From: Watersipora subatra
Lineage: Eukaryota > Bryozoa > Gymnolaemata > Cheilostomatida > Watersiporidae
Length of the DNA stretch: 64,000 bases
Assembly (NCBI RefSeq): GCF_963576615.1
Contig: NC_088708.1
Coordinates: forward strand, 6,944,001 to 7,008,000
Direction: 5' to 3'
Each line of letters begins with the position of its first letter. The stretch's first letter is position 1. Below the pieces are notes generated by a model, which did no database searches, had not been told where the DNA came from, and worked only from the letters and a program-made list of their open reading frames with translations. A program made the translations under genes and the position numbers. This document shows, in pieces, positions 11,811-23,017 of this stretch.

Positions 11811-11869
11811 CAAAGTCACAGACAAGGGTGAAGGTTACGAAGAAAAGGTGACTATTGATACTGACATGG
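11811..11869 (+). CDS. Possible internal exon, unrecognised
   Basis: An acceptor-like TTCCAG at about 11805-11810 and a donor (ATG then GTAAGC) bracket a short open stretch encoding KVTDKGEGYEEKVTIDTDM. The peptide looks protein-like but is very short. A second candidate begins after TTTTAG near 12150 with KNIDYVYQRT. I recognise no family and treat this as weak. Confidence 0.22.
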
Positions 11870-12205
11870 TAAGCGTTTCAGCAGCGGTGATTTTATGAAG
11901 CTTATATCGGCTGACTCACTGTCTCACAAACAGAAATGAGGACTGTTTCATAATTAGAGTGCTTGATTATGCGAGTATGTTGAGTGCCAGACATCAATTC
12001 AAGGAGAAATAAAGTGAAAAAGATTTTGTAACAGGAGAGGATGATTGGAATAAGTTTACGAAGTATGATGTACATTTTTATTTGTACGTATAGAAGGAGA
12101 AGACAACACTTTGCTATTTGTCAGAGGATCAGTAGTTTATTATTATTTTAGAAAAACATCGACTATGTTTATCAGCGTACCAACACCTTACTGAAGAGAG
12201 TACTT

Positions 12206-12243
12206 GCTATTTTCCTATGCATCACAATGCATAGGAAAATAGC
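12206..12243. repeat. Perfect 17-bp hairpin with a 4-nt loop
   Basis: GCTATTTTCCTATGCAT, loop CACA, then the exact reverse complement. It lies in sequence with no established gene. It could be a hairpin remnant of a mobile element or a chance cruciform. Confidence 0.85.
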
Positions 12244-12639
12244 TGTTATCAAATATGATGTTTCCAGTTCAGAATACATCCATGAGGATGAAAAGATCAG
12301 CTCCCTTCAGCTCCTTAATGATATGCGCAATGGCTGCAGTGGAGAATCAACTAGAGGTAACTGGAGCATAGTACAAAATGTGCTATTGTATCACATAGCA
12401 CTATATGTGCTATAGTACAAAAGGCTCGCTTACAAAATGGGCAGAATTCAATCAGTGTTTTGACATTAACCATATAGCTAAAGGCATGAACACTCTGCCT
12501 GCCGGTAAACCGGTAAAATCAAAGCCTGGCTAAAAACACCGACGAATTGAGTTGTTTGTGTTGCCAACGTGTCTCCCAACGCGTACCCAGCGCGTAGTGT
12601 AGAGACAAAGATGTTATTCTATGTAAGTGAAAAAGAAAT

Positions 12640-12765
12640 TAACTCTTCTCTTAATAATCTGAAGCTGTTAAACTTCAAACGAGTATAATCTCAATTATGT
12701 TTTATTGATTACGATGTGAGCTAATGCATGCTTGATTTGCTTTCCAACCACGACAATTGTGCCTT
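12640..12765. mobile_element. Partial copy of the inverted-repeat element at 11428-11716
   Basis: It matches the right half of that element, including the end TTTCCAACCACGACAATTGT. The left arm is missing, so this is a truncated copy. Confidence 0.5.
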
Positions 12766-12779
12766 CAACAATAAACTTT

Positions 12780-14970
12780 TCACATATTGACAAATATTTG
12801 TTTACCTATTTAAAAGAAATGGATTGCCAATTGTGAAAAGTTCATTGTCTGTCTTCATGAAATTCTCTAGCTAATTACAAATACCAGTTACAGCAAGCAG
12901 CAATTTGATCAAACATATTCATAACTGGAGCTCTTTGCAAAATTGATCTCTTGCCATGGCAAGCATTCTACCATAAACTATATATAGTCATATTCTTGAT
13001 GTCACCACAGCTCTAATAATTATCCAACTAAGCTGGAGCAACGTATAAACCTACTCATAAAGTTTAGAGACACTAGTAAGGCGCATCTACACCAAATAAT
13101 TCTGGCCTGCAACCTCCTTTGCTTTATAGTACTACATCATCAGAAGCTAGAAAGTTCTAAAAAAACTGAAGTCTAGGATAATCAAAACTTTTCATTTGAC
13201 TGAACTTCAAAAACTGAATTTCATTCTGAATTTTCTGACATACTGCGTAGAATTTCAGCAAATATTTAATTCAACACTGAATTAATTTCCAGCCTACGAG
13301 GCTCAAAGCTTTTTAAAACATCTCTGTCCTCACTGTTAAAAGGAGAATGCACTGCGATATAAAAATAGTGAAGAGGAGTTGGCATATTGGGAATTTACTA
13401 GCTTCACTACAAAGATGAGTGATAATGCTAGAATGGGTAAAGATGGTATATATCTAAATACATCATTAATTCATTCCGAAATCTGTTTTGTATGTTAAAA
13501 CCGTCATAAGTTGATGCAAATATTACTATAAGAATACACTATAATTGGTTTAATTCATTCCACAGCATAAAAATGCACGATAACAGTTTAATACTGCTGG
13601 TGATTAGGGAATTAAACCTAGTATTAAAGCAAATACATTAGAAAAAACCATGTAAAAAAAGTTGATGGTAAAGATTGTGTATTTTCATGCTCATTTCTTA
13701 TAGACCCAACCGTAGGAGTTATCTTTTCCCTTGCTCATCAATTACATTGCGTCATTTCTAATACACCGTGATCTTGAGTCAGGTTGCGTGGCGCGGGCAT
13801 CAGTTTACAGTTTGTTATCGCATGATTGGCCGATGAGAGTGTGCCATACTTGTTAGCCAGGGATATGTGATTTTAGGCCTGGTAGTTGACCTGTGAACTC
13901 TGTTTTAGCCGACGAACCGGAGTTACCTCGCTCAGTCAAAATGAATCAGACTGCTTTGCTCGCAGCTTATCATGTATTTAATTAATGAAATATTCCTGTT
14001 CTACAAAGTCACAAAGTTATATAACAGGAAGCAAAAAGTACCAGTTATGAATTTTTAGATTATATTTTTAATCTGTATGTTCTTTCTCTTTCATTCGCCT
14101 GTGGTTGTACCATGCAAACCCGTCAATATCCATTCAACTACTGGTAGTTTTAAACTTAGTAATCAGTTATGTACCTTTGATCCTGTACTAATTACTACCA
14201 TGGTTCTATTTATGTTCCAACCATTATCTTATTATTGTCTTGGTGTTGGTGACCATAGTTCTAGCTACAGTAGATAGATAACAACACAAAACGAGCGCTC
14301 ACCATTACACAAACCTCTTAATAGGAGACAATACCATTAGCTTCTTCACTTCCCAACTGGATTGCTTGAAGACATCTTGAATTCAGTAATATACATGTAT
14401 ATGGATATACTAATTGTTTTTGATGGTAAAATCTTAGTGCATATAATACATTTCACTTATTTTAGTACATTTTTATTTTCAGTCATATTGTAAACTGAGC
14501 AGGCTGAACATGTCAACACAATGGTGAAGCAGGGACTGCAGTGGTTTGCTGACGCTGTTGTTGCATCATAAGTTTTGTTGACAGTGTGATTGCATTCACT
14601 GGGCTTCCCCTTGTGCTACTGGTTCACCTTGGGTGCTGCTGATTGACTTTGAGCAGTCTGTTGGGCATTCTAAATGTAGGTTCACGAGTGCTTATTTCAT
14701 TGCAGCTATTGCTATTGATGGTTGAGTCTTGGAGAATGAATTAGCCAGGCCCACCTTATACCATTAGATTTGTATTTCATATATGCTATTGTTCAGTTCA
14801 ATTATATGTGGATAACCAGAACATTCTAGCTGTATGTAAGCAGCATTTTTACATCAAATTACCGTTAAATGTTGTTTGCTTACTTATACAGTATTCTATG
14901 CCATCCTGTGAACTTTATGCACTAAAAGTAAGATGTTTCGCAGCTAGCATTTTTATTGCTTGCTTTTTAT
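12780..14970. other. Long stretch without a supported gene
   Basis: AT-rich, with short open frames only (for example 66 codons at 14077-14277) and no recognisable domains. No RNA gene was recognised. Confidence 0.4.
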
Positions 14971-14975
14971 TAAAC

Positions 14976-15778
14976 ATGTCGCAAAACGGGACTGAACTAA
15001 TTGAGCATCATTCTGATGCAGAGGCATAAATAAAATTGTCTCACCTGGTAGTACGCTTAGTAATGAAGAATCTCATGCTGACTTTGGTAATGTACAGTGT
15101 AATAGTAATAAGGGAGAAAGTCTACTGGCCCTTAAATGCTGTCTAGTGTTGCAAAGCAGAACAATAGTTAAGGATTACTGCTATTATTTCTAGACAGGTG
15201 AAACAGGAGCAGTGCTATTTTGCCAAAGTGTATTTTGAGCAGTCAACATTCTTTGATGGTTTAGAGGCAACTATTGATAATATTGATGCAATTGCAAAAA
15301 ATGTACATAATGTGTATGTTGAGTTGTATACACTGTCTGACAATAAAGATAAATCGGCAATTGCTGAACATCTCGATGATTATATGAAAGAGGTAGGCCT
15401 AGTGAAAGCAGAAGTTGATAGAAAGATCAGGCTCATACAAGATGCTAATGCTCGAGAAATTGAAGAAGGGCGGAAGACCAAATTAGAAAAGTCAATGGCA
15501 ATTGAGATAAATTAGAAGAGCAGAGTAGAATATACGAAGAAAGAAAAGCTGAAAGAGCGGCACCTCGAAGGAGAGGCTTCAGTCACACCAAAGAGTTATC
15601 TCCCTCCGGAGAACCAAAATCAATGTGTCTAAAAACACACAACCGACTACTCCAATTGGTTGACGAAAGAATAATTTAGACACAGAGTTGCCCGATCAAC
15701 ATGCTTAAACCATTTTAGAAAGAATCTCCTTCACTAGTCAAAGAGAAACAGCTCTCATGCATAAGTCAGATGATAATA
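14976..15778 (+). pseudogene. Decayed gag-like or coiled-coil retroelement reading frame
   Basis: A frame beginning MSQNGTELIEHHSDAEA stops at once, but readable protein continues in shifted frames: an acidic stretch near 15030-15110, then 105 codons at 15198-15515 rich in helical charged sequence (EHLDDYMKEVGLVKAEVDRK). After a one-base frame change near 15510 a basic, arginine- and glutamate-rich part follows (EERKAERAAPRRRGFSHTKE). The order acidic, helical, basic and the multiple breaks suit the gag-like region of an old retroelement, but there is no zinc knuckle and I cannot assign a class. The TA element at 15781 cuts it off. Confidence 0.4.
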
Positions 15779-15780
15779 TA

Positions 15781-16907
15781 CCGTAAAACCTTTATTTGAA
15801 TGCCATGGTGCTCTATTTTTCTAGCCTTCCCATAGATGGGTGACGCTTTATTAGAAGTGATGTTCAAATAAATGGTAGCTTTGTATTTTTTAAATACCTC
15901 CTCAAAATGTTGAGAAGATAAATTTAACCTTTCATGGGCTAATCGAATGTCGCCTATATTTTGCACCTTTGTTTGGATGGTGTGGCATTAATCCTTTTGG
16001 ATACAGTAAATTTGCTAACTTACCTCCAACTTATATTAGATCTCTAAATAAATATGCATGAGAAAGCTGATACATGTTTTTACCAGTTGATATCTATTGC
16101 TTGCAATTGACCTGCAATGATCTTATAGCCTGAGCTGAAATTTTTTGGAGCTTTGAAGTCTTTTAGTTCATTTTAAATTTAAAGATATATTTTCATTTTA
16201 TAATTATATTTAATAATGTTGCATATGCATTGTTGCAAAAGCAACGTTGCATATGCATCATTTGCTTGGCCGGTTGCGATCTGATTGTTGTTTCTGTTTG
16301 GAACCATTTCATATTCTTCTGGCTGTTCAGTACTTTTGACAATGTCTTCTGACCTCAACCTGTTTTCTGCACATCTGAGCTAGTCAGTATTAATGTCAAA
16401 ACAATTTTTTAGCAGAACAAAACTTACGCGATGCCATTTTGAATAGAAACTTTTAGCATGAATAAAGAGAAACCGCGTGTAATTAAAATAGTCTCAATAA
16501 ACGTTGTATAGTGCATTTTTCATTGTAAATGCGAAAACTTTCCTCACATACATTGATGTATCATGACTGCGTTAAAAAAGGAAGTACTATTAGCCTGATA
16601 CAGTTACTAGTTATTTCTATTGTGTTGCAACCAAAGTTTTTAATGAGAAAACCTAAAGACTTGGAGTTAGAAAACGGACTCCGATACAAACAGAAACAAC
16701 AAACGAATTAACTGTTATTGATGTAATCGAGTCATTACTCGTACGGTTTAACGATCATTTGCTATTATGGGTTCGTAAAGTTTAAGAATGTCAAATAGCA
16801 TCAGTCACGTAGAAGTAGCGCTGAAATAGAGGTGATGTTCAATTAAAGGGTGGCGCTCTATTTTTCAACCCTTCTCTCATAGTGGCGCTCAAAAAGAGGT
16901 TTTACGG
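15781..16907 (+). mobile_element. TA-flanked non-autonomous DNA transposon, full-length copy
   Basis: The element starts TA then CCGTAAAACC and ends GGTTTTACGG then TA, giving inverted termini and a TA target duplication as in Tc1/mariner-type elements. Subterminal inverted stretches (CTCTATTTTTC and its neighbours) extend the symmetry. It is about 1.1 kb and encodes no transposase; short frames such as 16529-16711 recur in other copies at equivalent positions but do not resemble a known protein. I use this copy to define the plus orientation of the family. Confidence 0.8.
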
Positions 16908-16981
16908 TAAGAGCGGTAAGAGTGTTGACACATGGTATTGTAAGAGCTGTAAAATCCAGCGAGCGCTCACTAGCAGCATTT

Positions 16982-17069
16982 GAAGTTGACAGTGGTAATC
17001 CTATAAACTTCCAGGATTAGTAGCAGAAGTTGACAGTGGTAATCCTATAGACTTCCAGGAATAGTAGCA
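16982..17069. repeat. 44-bp tandem duplication, two copies
   Basis: GAAGTTGACAGTGGTAATCC starts each copy; the two differ by only a few bases. Confidence 0.85.
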
Positions 17070-17544
17070 AGACTGATGCTTTCTTTGAGTCGGAGGGTTT
17101 TACTGGGAGGGAGCCCCTTTCTTATTTAAAGAAGTTTTAGTCAGGCAAAGAATAGAATGCCATCAGCGGGCATATTATTACTAACACAGAAACAGCATAT
17201 AAAGTTGCTCGAAGATACCTATAAAGATGGATTGGCAACAAACACAATGAGTTCAATGAGTTTTTATGCAACATTGTTAAATACAGTTATAAAATAGAAA
17301 TAAGCCTTCAAATTTAGAATAAAATAATATTGAAATAATTTAATGCTTTAAGAAGAAAAAAGGAAAAATTGGATATGTTTTGGTATAAACCAGTCTATGT
17401 TTAGCAAGTTCTTATAAAAGTTGCATCTTTGGATGCCTCTGGTTAACTTTTATTTAGAATTAATTTGTGGAAGCGCAGAGTTTTAATCCAACCATTCACT
17501 ATAACACATAGTTGATAATAATCAGCTCCAAAAGGGCAGCGAGC

Positions 17545-17569
17545 ATGTCATTCACGAAGAAGGGAAGAC
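17545..17569 (+). CDS. Possible first coding exon of TRPV-like gene copy 1
   Basis: ATG at 17545 encodes MSFTKKGR plus one base before a GTATGT donor. The phase fits an acceptor at 18432 (GTGTAG), so the joined N-terminus would read through into the next exon without a stop. The equivalent site in copy 2 (near 37990) has lost the ATG but keeps the donor. The exon is tiny and rests only on splice phase, so the true start could be elsewhere. Confidence 0.35.
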
Positions 17570-18432
17570 GTATGTAACACATAATCAATATATCGCTCTA
17601 TCGCGGTGGACGCTGAACATGTTGTTTTTATTTTATGACAGCTTTCAGGCGCTTACTGGAGATATTTTCATGGTGCCGGCTATGACCATAGAGCCTAGAA
17701 TCATAGTCAACATCAGTATAGGGTTGCTGTAAAACGATAGAAGGTTGCTAAGAGAAGAATATTTTGTCAATATTTGCACTTTTAATGTTTATTGTTAAAG
17801 TGCTCTATTACTTATTATTAGGTAATAAAAGGGTGGCAGGCGTAGCTATGGTCACAGAAGCGTGCATGCTTTAACTTTTTATTAATACAAAAAGCTAATT
17901 TGCGTTCACTCTGAAGGGAGAGAGCAAAGATTGGCACGAGACGCTGATAACAAGATTCTACTTGAGAAATGGCTGACCAGTGAGTTATAAACTTTTGTAG
18001 TTCAGTGAAAGGTTTATGGTGGCTCATCAATAGCTGCATGACACATACTGCTATCTTTTATTATATTTACGTGGGAAGATATTTAGACATATCAACATCT
18101 TTTCTACACTTTGCTACGCTGTACATGTGAGGTTTTTATTGAAAAAATGAGTTATGCATGAAATGGTACTCTTTAGTGCACTTCAGTAACACAGTTCCTC
18201 AAGAAGTTTATAAGCTTTCCTTGCAATTTCCAGCTTTAAATGATTTATTTTGTTTTAAAATAGAGCGCGCCAGATAGGCATGGTTCAGTGTACCATTTAC
18301 TCTGTAGCTGTAAATCTTAATATTATGGCTTCATTATATTCTGTATGAAATAAGATCTTAGCATTTACAATGCACATTAACATGTAATAATAATGTGTAG
18401 GCTTTTGTTTCTGATACCAATTCCATGTGTAG

Positions 18433-18642
18433 CTCCTTGTAGCTCTGGAGCTTACAAGGAAAAGAAGCGGGTAGTACTGGAAGACCGAGACTTCGACAAG
18501 TTCAACCGATCACTAATTAATGCAGTTAAAAACAACAACCTAACAAAAGTGAAGATTCTCATTGAAGTAGCCAGAGAGAAGCAAGTTCAGGCAAAGCTAC
18601 CAAATGATTTACTAAAAAAGGCTCTACTCTCCAGAGGTGATG
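18433..18642 (+). CDS. TRPV-like channel copy 1, N-terminal ankyrin-region exon
   Basis: Open frame after the acceptor at 18432 (an alternative AG lies at 18442), containing KEKKRVVLEDRDFDKFNRSL and ending LLSRGD plus one base before GTAAGA. The helical text fits the start of the cytosolic ankyrin domain of a TRPV channel. The donor phase (1) matches the next recognised exon at 31239, some 12.6 kb away. The intron between contains a TA element and the gypsy retrotransposon. Copy 2 has the same exon with a frameshift. Confidence 0.65.
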
Positions 18643-18827
18643 GTAAGAACATTAAAGAAATCTGTATTTCAGCAAACCTTTCCAAAAAAATGATCTGTTG
18701 TTTTTTGCCGGTCTTACAAGTCACAACATTACTACAAGCTTGTGGCAAAAACTCGCATCTCAATTTTATCTGATGCAGTAGTATTTTAGCATTTATTGTG
18801 GGCTTCCAAAAGGACTGGGCAGAATTA

Positions 18828-20216
18828 CCATAAAACCTGTGTTTGAACATCACCTGTATTTAAGCACTACTATGAAAAAAGGGATGAAAAATAGAGTGCC
18901 ACCCTTTGATAGAATGTCACTTCTATTTGAACACCACTTCCATTTGACTATTTGACATTCTTAATTTTTATGAACCCATTATAGCAAGTGGTCAGTAAAA
19001 AAGCGTCCACAAAATCGTACTAATGACTCGATTACGTTAATTACAATTATTTCGTTCTTTGTTTCTGTTTGTATTGAAATCTGTTTTCCAACTCTAAGTC
19101 TTTGGGGTTTTTTCGCTAAAAACTTTGATTGCAACATCATAGAAATAATTAGTATATGTATCAGGCTAATAGTAGTTTCTTTTTGCCTTGATACTTTGAT
19201 GTAAATGGGAAAAGGTTTTTGCATACGCGATAGAAAATGCACTAGAAAACTTTGAGGCTAACATTTTGAGGCTATTTTGATTACTCACTGTTTCTCTTAA
19301 TTCACGCTAGAAGTTTCTATTCAAAATGGCATCGGGTAAAAGTTTTGCTGTGCAGAAAACGAGTTGAGGTCGAAAGATAATGTGGAAGGTATTGAAAAGC
19401 TAGAAAAATATGAAATGTTTCCAAACAGAAGCAACAATCAAAAGATTAGCCAAGCAAGAAAAGGCCGAGCAAAAGATGCTAATCTTTTCGTTTTAAAATG
19501 TTAATCTCTGTTTCTGCATGTATTCTAATTATGGTTTTTTTTGTGACACTTGTTCTTAAATATGTATTTGTATCATTTGATAGATTATTATTATTATTAT
19601 TATTATAAAACTTATAAGTTTGCAGATTTATAGCATATTATTTGATGGCATCATTGCAGTTATTTCAACCCGGCTTACAGTGGATCGACGCTCATAAATC
19701 CTCTTCTATTGCACATTAAAAGCCGGTTTGGCTGCAAACTGTAGCAAACATATCAATGAGTGCAATGAGATTTTATGTAATCTTGTTAAATATAATTATA
19801 AAATGACAATATGCCTCCAAATTTAAAATGAAATAAAAAACTTTGAAGCTCCAACAGATTGCAACACAGGCTATAAGATTATCGTAGGCTAATTATAAGC
19901 AATAGATATCAACTAGTAGAGACACGTATCAGCGCCCTCATGCATATTTATTTAAAGATCTAAAACAAGTTGGAAGAAAATTAGCAAATGTTTGCATCAT
20001 AAAATTAGACTAACGTCGCCCATCCAAAGGAGAATGCAAAATATAAGCGACATTCAATTCACCCACCGAAGGATTAAATTTATCTTTTCAACATTCTGAT
20101 GAGGTGTTTGAAAATACAACGCCACCCTTTATTTGAATGTCATCTCTAATAAAGCAGCACTCTAAGGGAAGGGTTGAAAAATAGAGCATCGTGGCATTCC
20201 AATAAATTTTTTACGG
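18828..20216 (-). mobile_element. TA-type non-autonomous DNA transposon, in TRPV copy 1 intron
   Basis: Reverse-orientation copy of the family described at 15781-16907, about 1.39 kb. It has TA then CCATAAAACC on the left; the right end TTTTTTACGG is followed by TG instead of TA, so one target base has changed. The same element, at the same place, is in the duplicated locus (39251-40746), so it was inserted before the duplication. Confidence 0.75.
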
Positions 20217-21198
20217 TGTGTAAAGTTGAAAAGATACCACCTTTTTCTACTTTGTGTCAAATTTGAATTTGGACTTTGCCATCTGATTACAAGACTAGAA
20301 CTTCCATGAGATGTCAATTAGGCAGTTTTATTGCAGCCATGTTGCAATTTGTATAAATTGATTCAAAGTAACTTTACAAGTTGAACAGGTTTCATGTGTT
20401 CAAAGCGTCTAAAATTAGGATATTCTACACTTTTCATTGCATACGATTGAAACATGAATTATCAGTTTCAAGCATTGCTGACTATTGCCATTTTACAATA
20501 TGAACGTGACAGTTATCTTGTCTGACACAATCAGACTCCATAGCTTTAGCATTAATCTGTATAGATTACTGAGCTAGTGACAGAACACATAATAATCAAT
20601 TGGTAGTTAATTATTGCTACTAGGTTAAACAGTAAACAGCTATAATCACGGTCCTTTAAACATGAGATACAAAAAAAATGATTTGATCATCAGCCTGCAC
20701 TGATATCCAACCTGAAAATTGCTCCACTTGAATGCACAATCAATGCTGCCGCTTGTGCTGGCATGCTGCTTCACAGATGTTATAATTTAAAGCTTAATGC
20801 ACTTTCAATATAAGGATTAAAAATCGTACTGCTTTATTATAATCTGAAAGATTGTTTTGCAAAATAAAGTCAACTCATTTGGAATATGTCTGTATGATCA
20901 GTTACGAATGCTAAGGTCAAACTCTTATGAAAAAGACACGAAAAAGGAAGCAAGACAAAATTTATATGGAGTATAGATCAGAATGTTACCTTCTAAACTT
21001 CCTAAGTCTCTTTCACCCCTTTAATTATTAGTTACTAGTTACTAGGTCTCAGTAATAATATACTATCTTCTGACACTCTTGCTGCCCGATTATATCTATA
21101 TACTGCAAGAAGGTATTTATGTATACTACAAACTTATATACATTGTCCACACTGATGTACATGCTATATGCTGGTATGCATGTTATATACTGTTATAA
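20217..21198. other. Intronic sequence of TRPV copy 1
   Basis: Non-coding and closely matched by 40747-41740 in copy 2. The right end (AACTGTTATAAATAC-like region) is the target of the gypsy insertion. No other feature was recognised. Confidence 0.6.
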
Positions 21199-21202
21199 AT
21201 AC
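21199..21202. repeat. Target-site duplication of the gypsy element, left copy
   Basis: ATAC directly before the 5' LTR, repeated at 29891-29894 after the 3' LTR. Copy 2 of the locus shows the unoccupied site with a single ATAC in the context ATAAATACTATACAC. Confidence 0.85.
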
Positions 21203-21477
21203 TGTGGAGGACCGGGACATGCCTGTGTACTATTTACTGCACTCATATATATATCCGCACTATCATTTAACCGAACCTCTCGAACTTCCCTTATTGCATA
21301 CTTGAACTGCCTTTTTATTATTATAGAACTGTATTACTGAACTGCCCTTGTATTACTGAACTGCCTTTTTATTATATAACTGTATCACTGAACTGCCTTT
21401 TTGTTACATAACCATCCTGTTATATCTGGCATATCCTTTGTGATATAAATAGATCAGTAGGCGGAGTTAAACGATAG

Positions 21478-21500
21478 GCGCTGGCTATATAAGCCAGCGC
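21478..21500 (+). promoter_or_regulatory. LTR TATA box inside a GC palindrome
   Basis: TATATAA at 21486-21492 is flanked by GCGCTGGC (21478-21485) and its exact reverse complement GCCAGCGC (21493-21500). The same arrangement is in the 3' LTR. It is the likely core promoter of the element. Confidence 0.65.
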
Positions 21501-21565
21501 GGTAGACAGGCAGAGTGTGCTTGATTCCACACATACTTGTGCATACTTGTATTAAAGATATCGAT

Positions 21566-21571
21566 AATAAA
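21566..21571 (+). terminator. LTR polyadenylation signal
   Basis: AATAAA about 75 bp downstream of the TATA box, in the position expected for the R region of a compact LTR. It is repeated in the 3' LTR, where it would be used. Confidence 0.5.
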
Positions 21572-21978
21572 CTGCTATATACTCATACGAACTGCTTCTA
21601 TTGACGCCTGCCTGGTTGGCTCACCGATTGTATAAGCAGGCTCAGTGCAACCAACAGACGGAACTGCCAGGGTGACTCTAAGAAGGCTAGGAGGCGATCC
21701 ACGGCCTTGTCTAGACTCGATCGGGTGTGCCATGGCACTAGAGATCCAGTCTTAAGACCAGCCATTAGTGGATCCAGACTAGCCTGGGATAGAGATCCAG
21801 AGGCAGGCCGGGGGTTTGGTTTCGGAGCAAGCCTGACTACTAGATTCTTGTCTTGGACTGACTTGACCGCCACAGGCAGGTCAATCAGGCCTCGGACAAG
21901 GTCAGCCAGTAGCCCAGGCTGCGACTCCCTTGTTAGGACGTAAAGCTGACTCAGCTACCGGAGTCAGATCCTTTACAC

Positions 21979-21996
21979 TGGTGGCAGCAGTGGGAT
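21979..21996 (+). promoter_or_regulatory. Primer binding site, tRNA-Leu type
   Basis: TGGTGGCAGCAGTGGGAT begins one base after the 5' LTR. It is complementary to an 18-nt tRNA 3' end including CCA, and the complement fits the acceptor and T-arm end of metazoan tRNA-Leu (ATCCCAC-GCTGCCA pattern). The tRNA identity is from memory of the family and could be checked against the host tRNA set. Confidence 0.75.
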
Positions 21997-22048
21997 TTGC
22001 TTAACCCACAACAGGACGACTAACAGGGACTAAAAAGACGACGCAGGT

Positions 22049-23017
22049 ATGACCAGACGGACTCGCAGCGCGGAAAGACCGGAAGCTCTCCGAACGGAGG
22101 GACTAGGAGGTCTAGAGCGACTGACAGGTGTCTTGGAAAGACTGCTCATCAACCAGGGAACACAGGGACCCCCTGCACCAAGAGAAACATTCAGAGCCCC
22201 AGAATATGACGGGAATAGCGATGTAGAGGCCTTCATCAGGCAGTTCAACGATGTAGCCGTTGCAAATGACTGGGGGCCAGGGTCCGCGCTGTTACACATC
22301 CGAGAGAGACTGCGAGGGCAGGCTAAGGACTGTGGACACGGGCAGACCATACACGGCGTATTTAACAACCTCCGGGCCAGGTTTGGACTGACACCCAAAG
22401 AAGCCAGAGCCAAACTGCAGGGCCTAAAAAAGGACCAGCAAGCAACGCTATTTGAGCACGCCACCCAAATAGAGAAGCTGACCGACATCGCGTTTGGGGA
22501 AATGTCAGATCGCCTAAAAGAGGAGATGGCTGTAGACACGTTCTGTGGTACGCTGGGCAATGTCTATTTGCAGCGACATCTGCTAGCGGTGCCTACTCCT
22601 ACGTTGGAGGCAGCCGTGAGAGCAGGGAACGAGTACTTACAGGTTCGACCTAGTATGGCGTCTCACCAAGCCCAACCCTTCAGGTCGGACGTCAGGGCAG
22701 TCCAGCCAGACGAGACAGGACAGGGCGAGGGAGAACAGGGCCCCGAAGAGCCGATTGTGGTGGCTAGGACTACCCCGAATACCCTCGAGCTGCTGTTGAC
22801 CTCGGTGACGGACCTAGCCAAAGAAGTGGCCAAGTTAAAATTGTATATCCATCGACCGCAGTCTATTACAGAAAGCGGGACGAAGAAAAAGGAAATGGCG
22901 AGATGCTGGGGGTGCAACCAGGAAGGCCACCAGAGGAGAAGTTGTCCGCGGAGGCAGGCAAATCAGAGGACACCCTATAGGCAGGACCAGGGAAACGCCT
23001 ACGGCCCGCAGCAGTAG
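22049..23017 (+). CDS. gag: Gag polyprotein of the gypsy element
   Basis: 322 residues from the first ATG after the primer site to TAG at 23015-23017. An arginine-rich start is followed by a retrotransposon Gag core at about residues 50-200 (EAFIRQFNDVAVANDWGPG, then a helical region ending in EYLQVRPS). A single CCHC zinc knuckle lies at residues 286-299 (C286, C289, H294, C299; CWGCNQEGHQRRSC). It would form the particle shell and bind the element RNA. The frame overlaps the pol frame by 37 nt at 22981-23017, and a slippery heptamer lies in that overlap, so pol is probably made by -1 frameshifting. No break is seen. Confidence 0.92.
   Translation: MTRRTRSAERPEALRTEGLGGLERLTGVLERLLINQGTQGPPAPRETFRAPEYDGNSDVEAFIRQFNDVAVANDWGPGSALLHIRERLRGQAKDCGHGQTIHGVFNNLRARFGLTPKEARAKLQGLKKDQQATLFEHATQIEKLTDIAFGEMSDRLKEEMAVDTFCGTLGNVYLQRHLLAVPTPTLEAAVRAGNEYLQVRPSMASHQAQPFRSDVRAVQPDETGQGEGEQGPEEPIVVARTTPNTLELLLTSVTDLAKEVAKLKLYIHRPQSITESGTKKKEMARCWGCNQEGHQRRSCPRRQANQRTPYRQDQGNAYGPQQ
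22990..22996 (+). promoter_or_regulatory. Candidate -1 ribosomal frameshift site
   Basis: GGGAAAC set as G GGA AAC in the gag frame fits the X XXY YYZ rule, and the -1 frame is exactly the pol frame, which is open from 22981. A hairpin can form 12 nt downstream (CAGCAG at 23009-23014 with CTGCTG at 23024-23029, plus three inner pairs). The gag stop is at 23015-23017, inside the hairpin loop. Confidence 0.7.

Larger units (their letters stand above)
21203..21977 (+). repeat. 5' long terminal repeat
   Basis: 775 bp, TG...CA ends. It contains a TATA box (21486-21492) and a polyadenylation signal AATAAA (21566-21571). The U3/R/U5 boundaries cannot be fixed by eye. Short AACTGCC repeats mark the upstream half. 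Confidence 0.95.
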
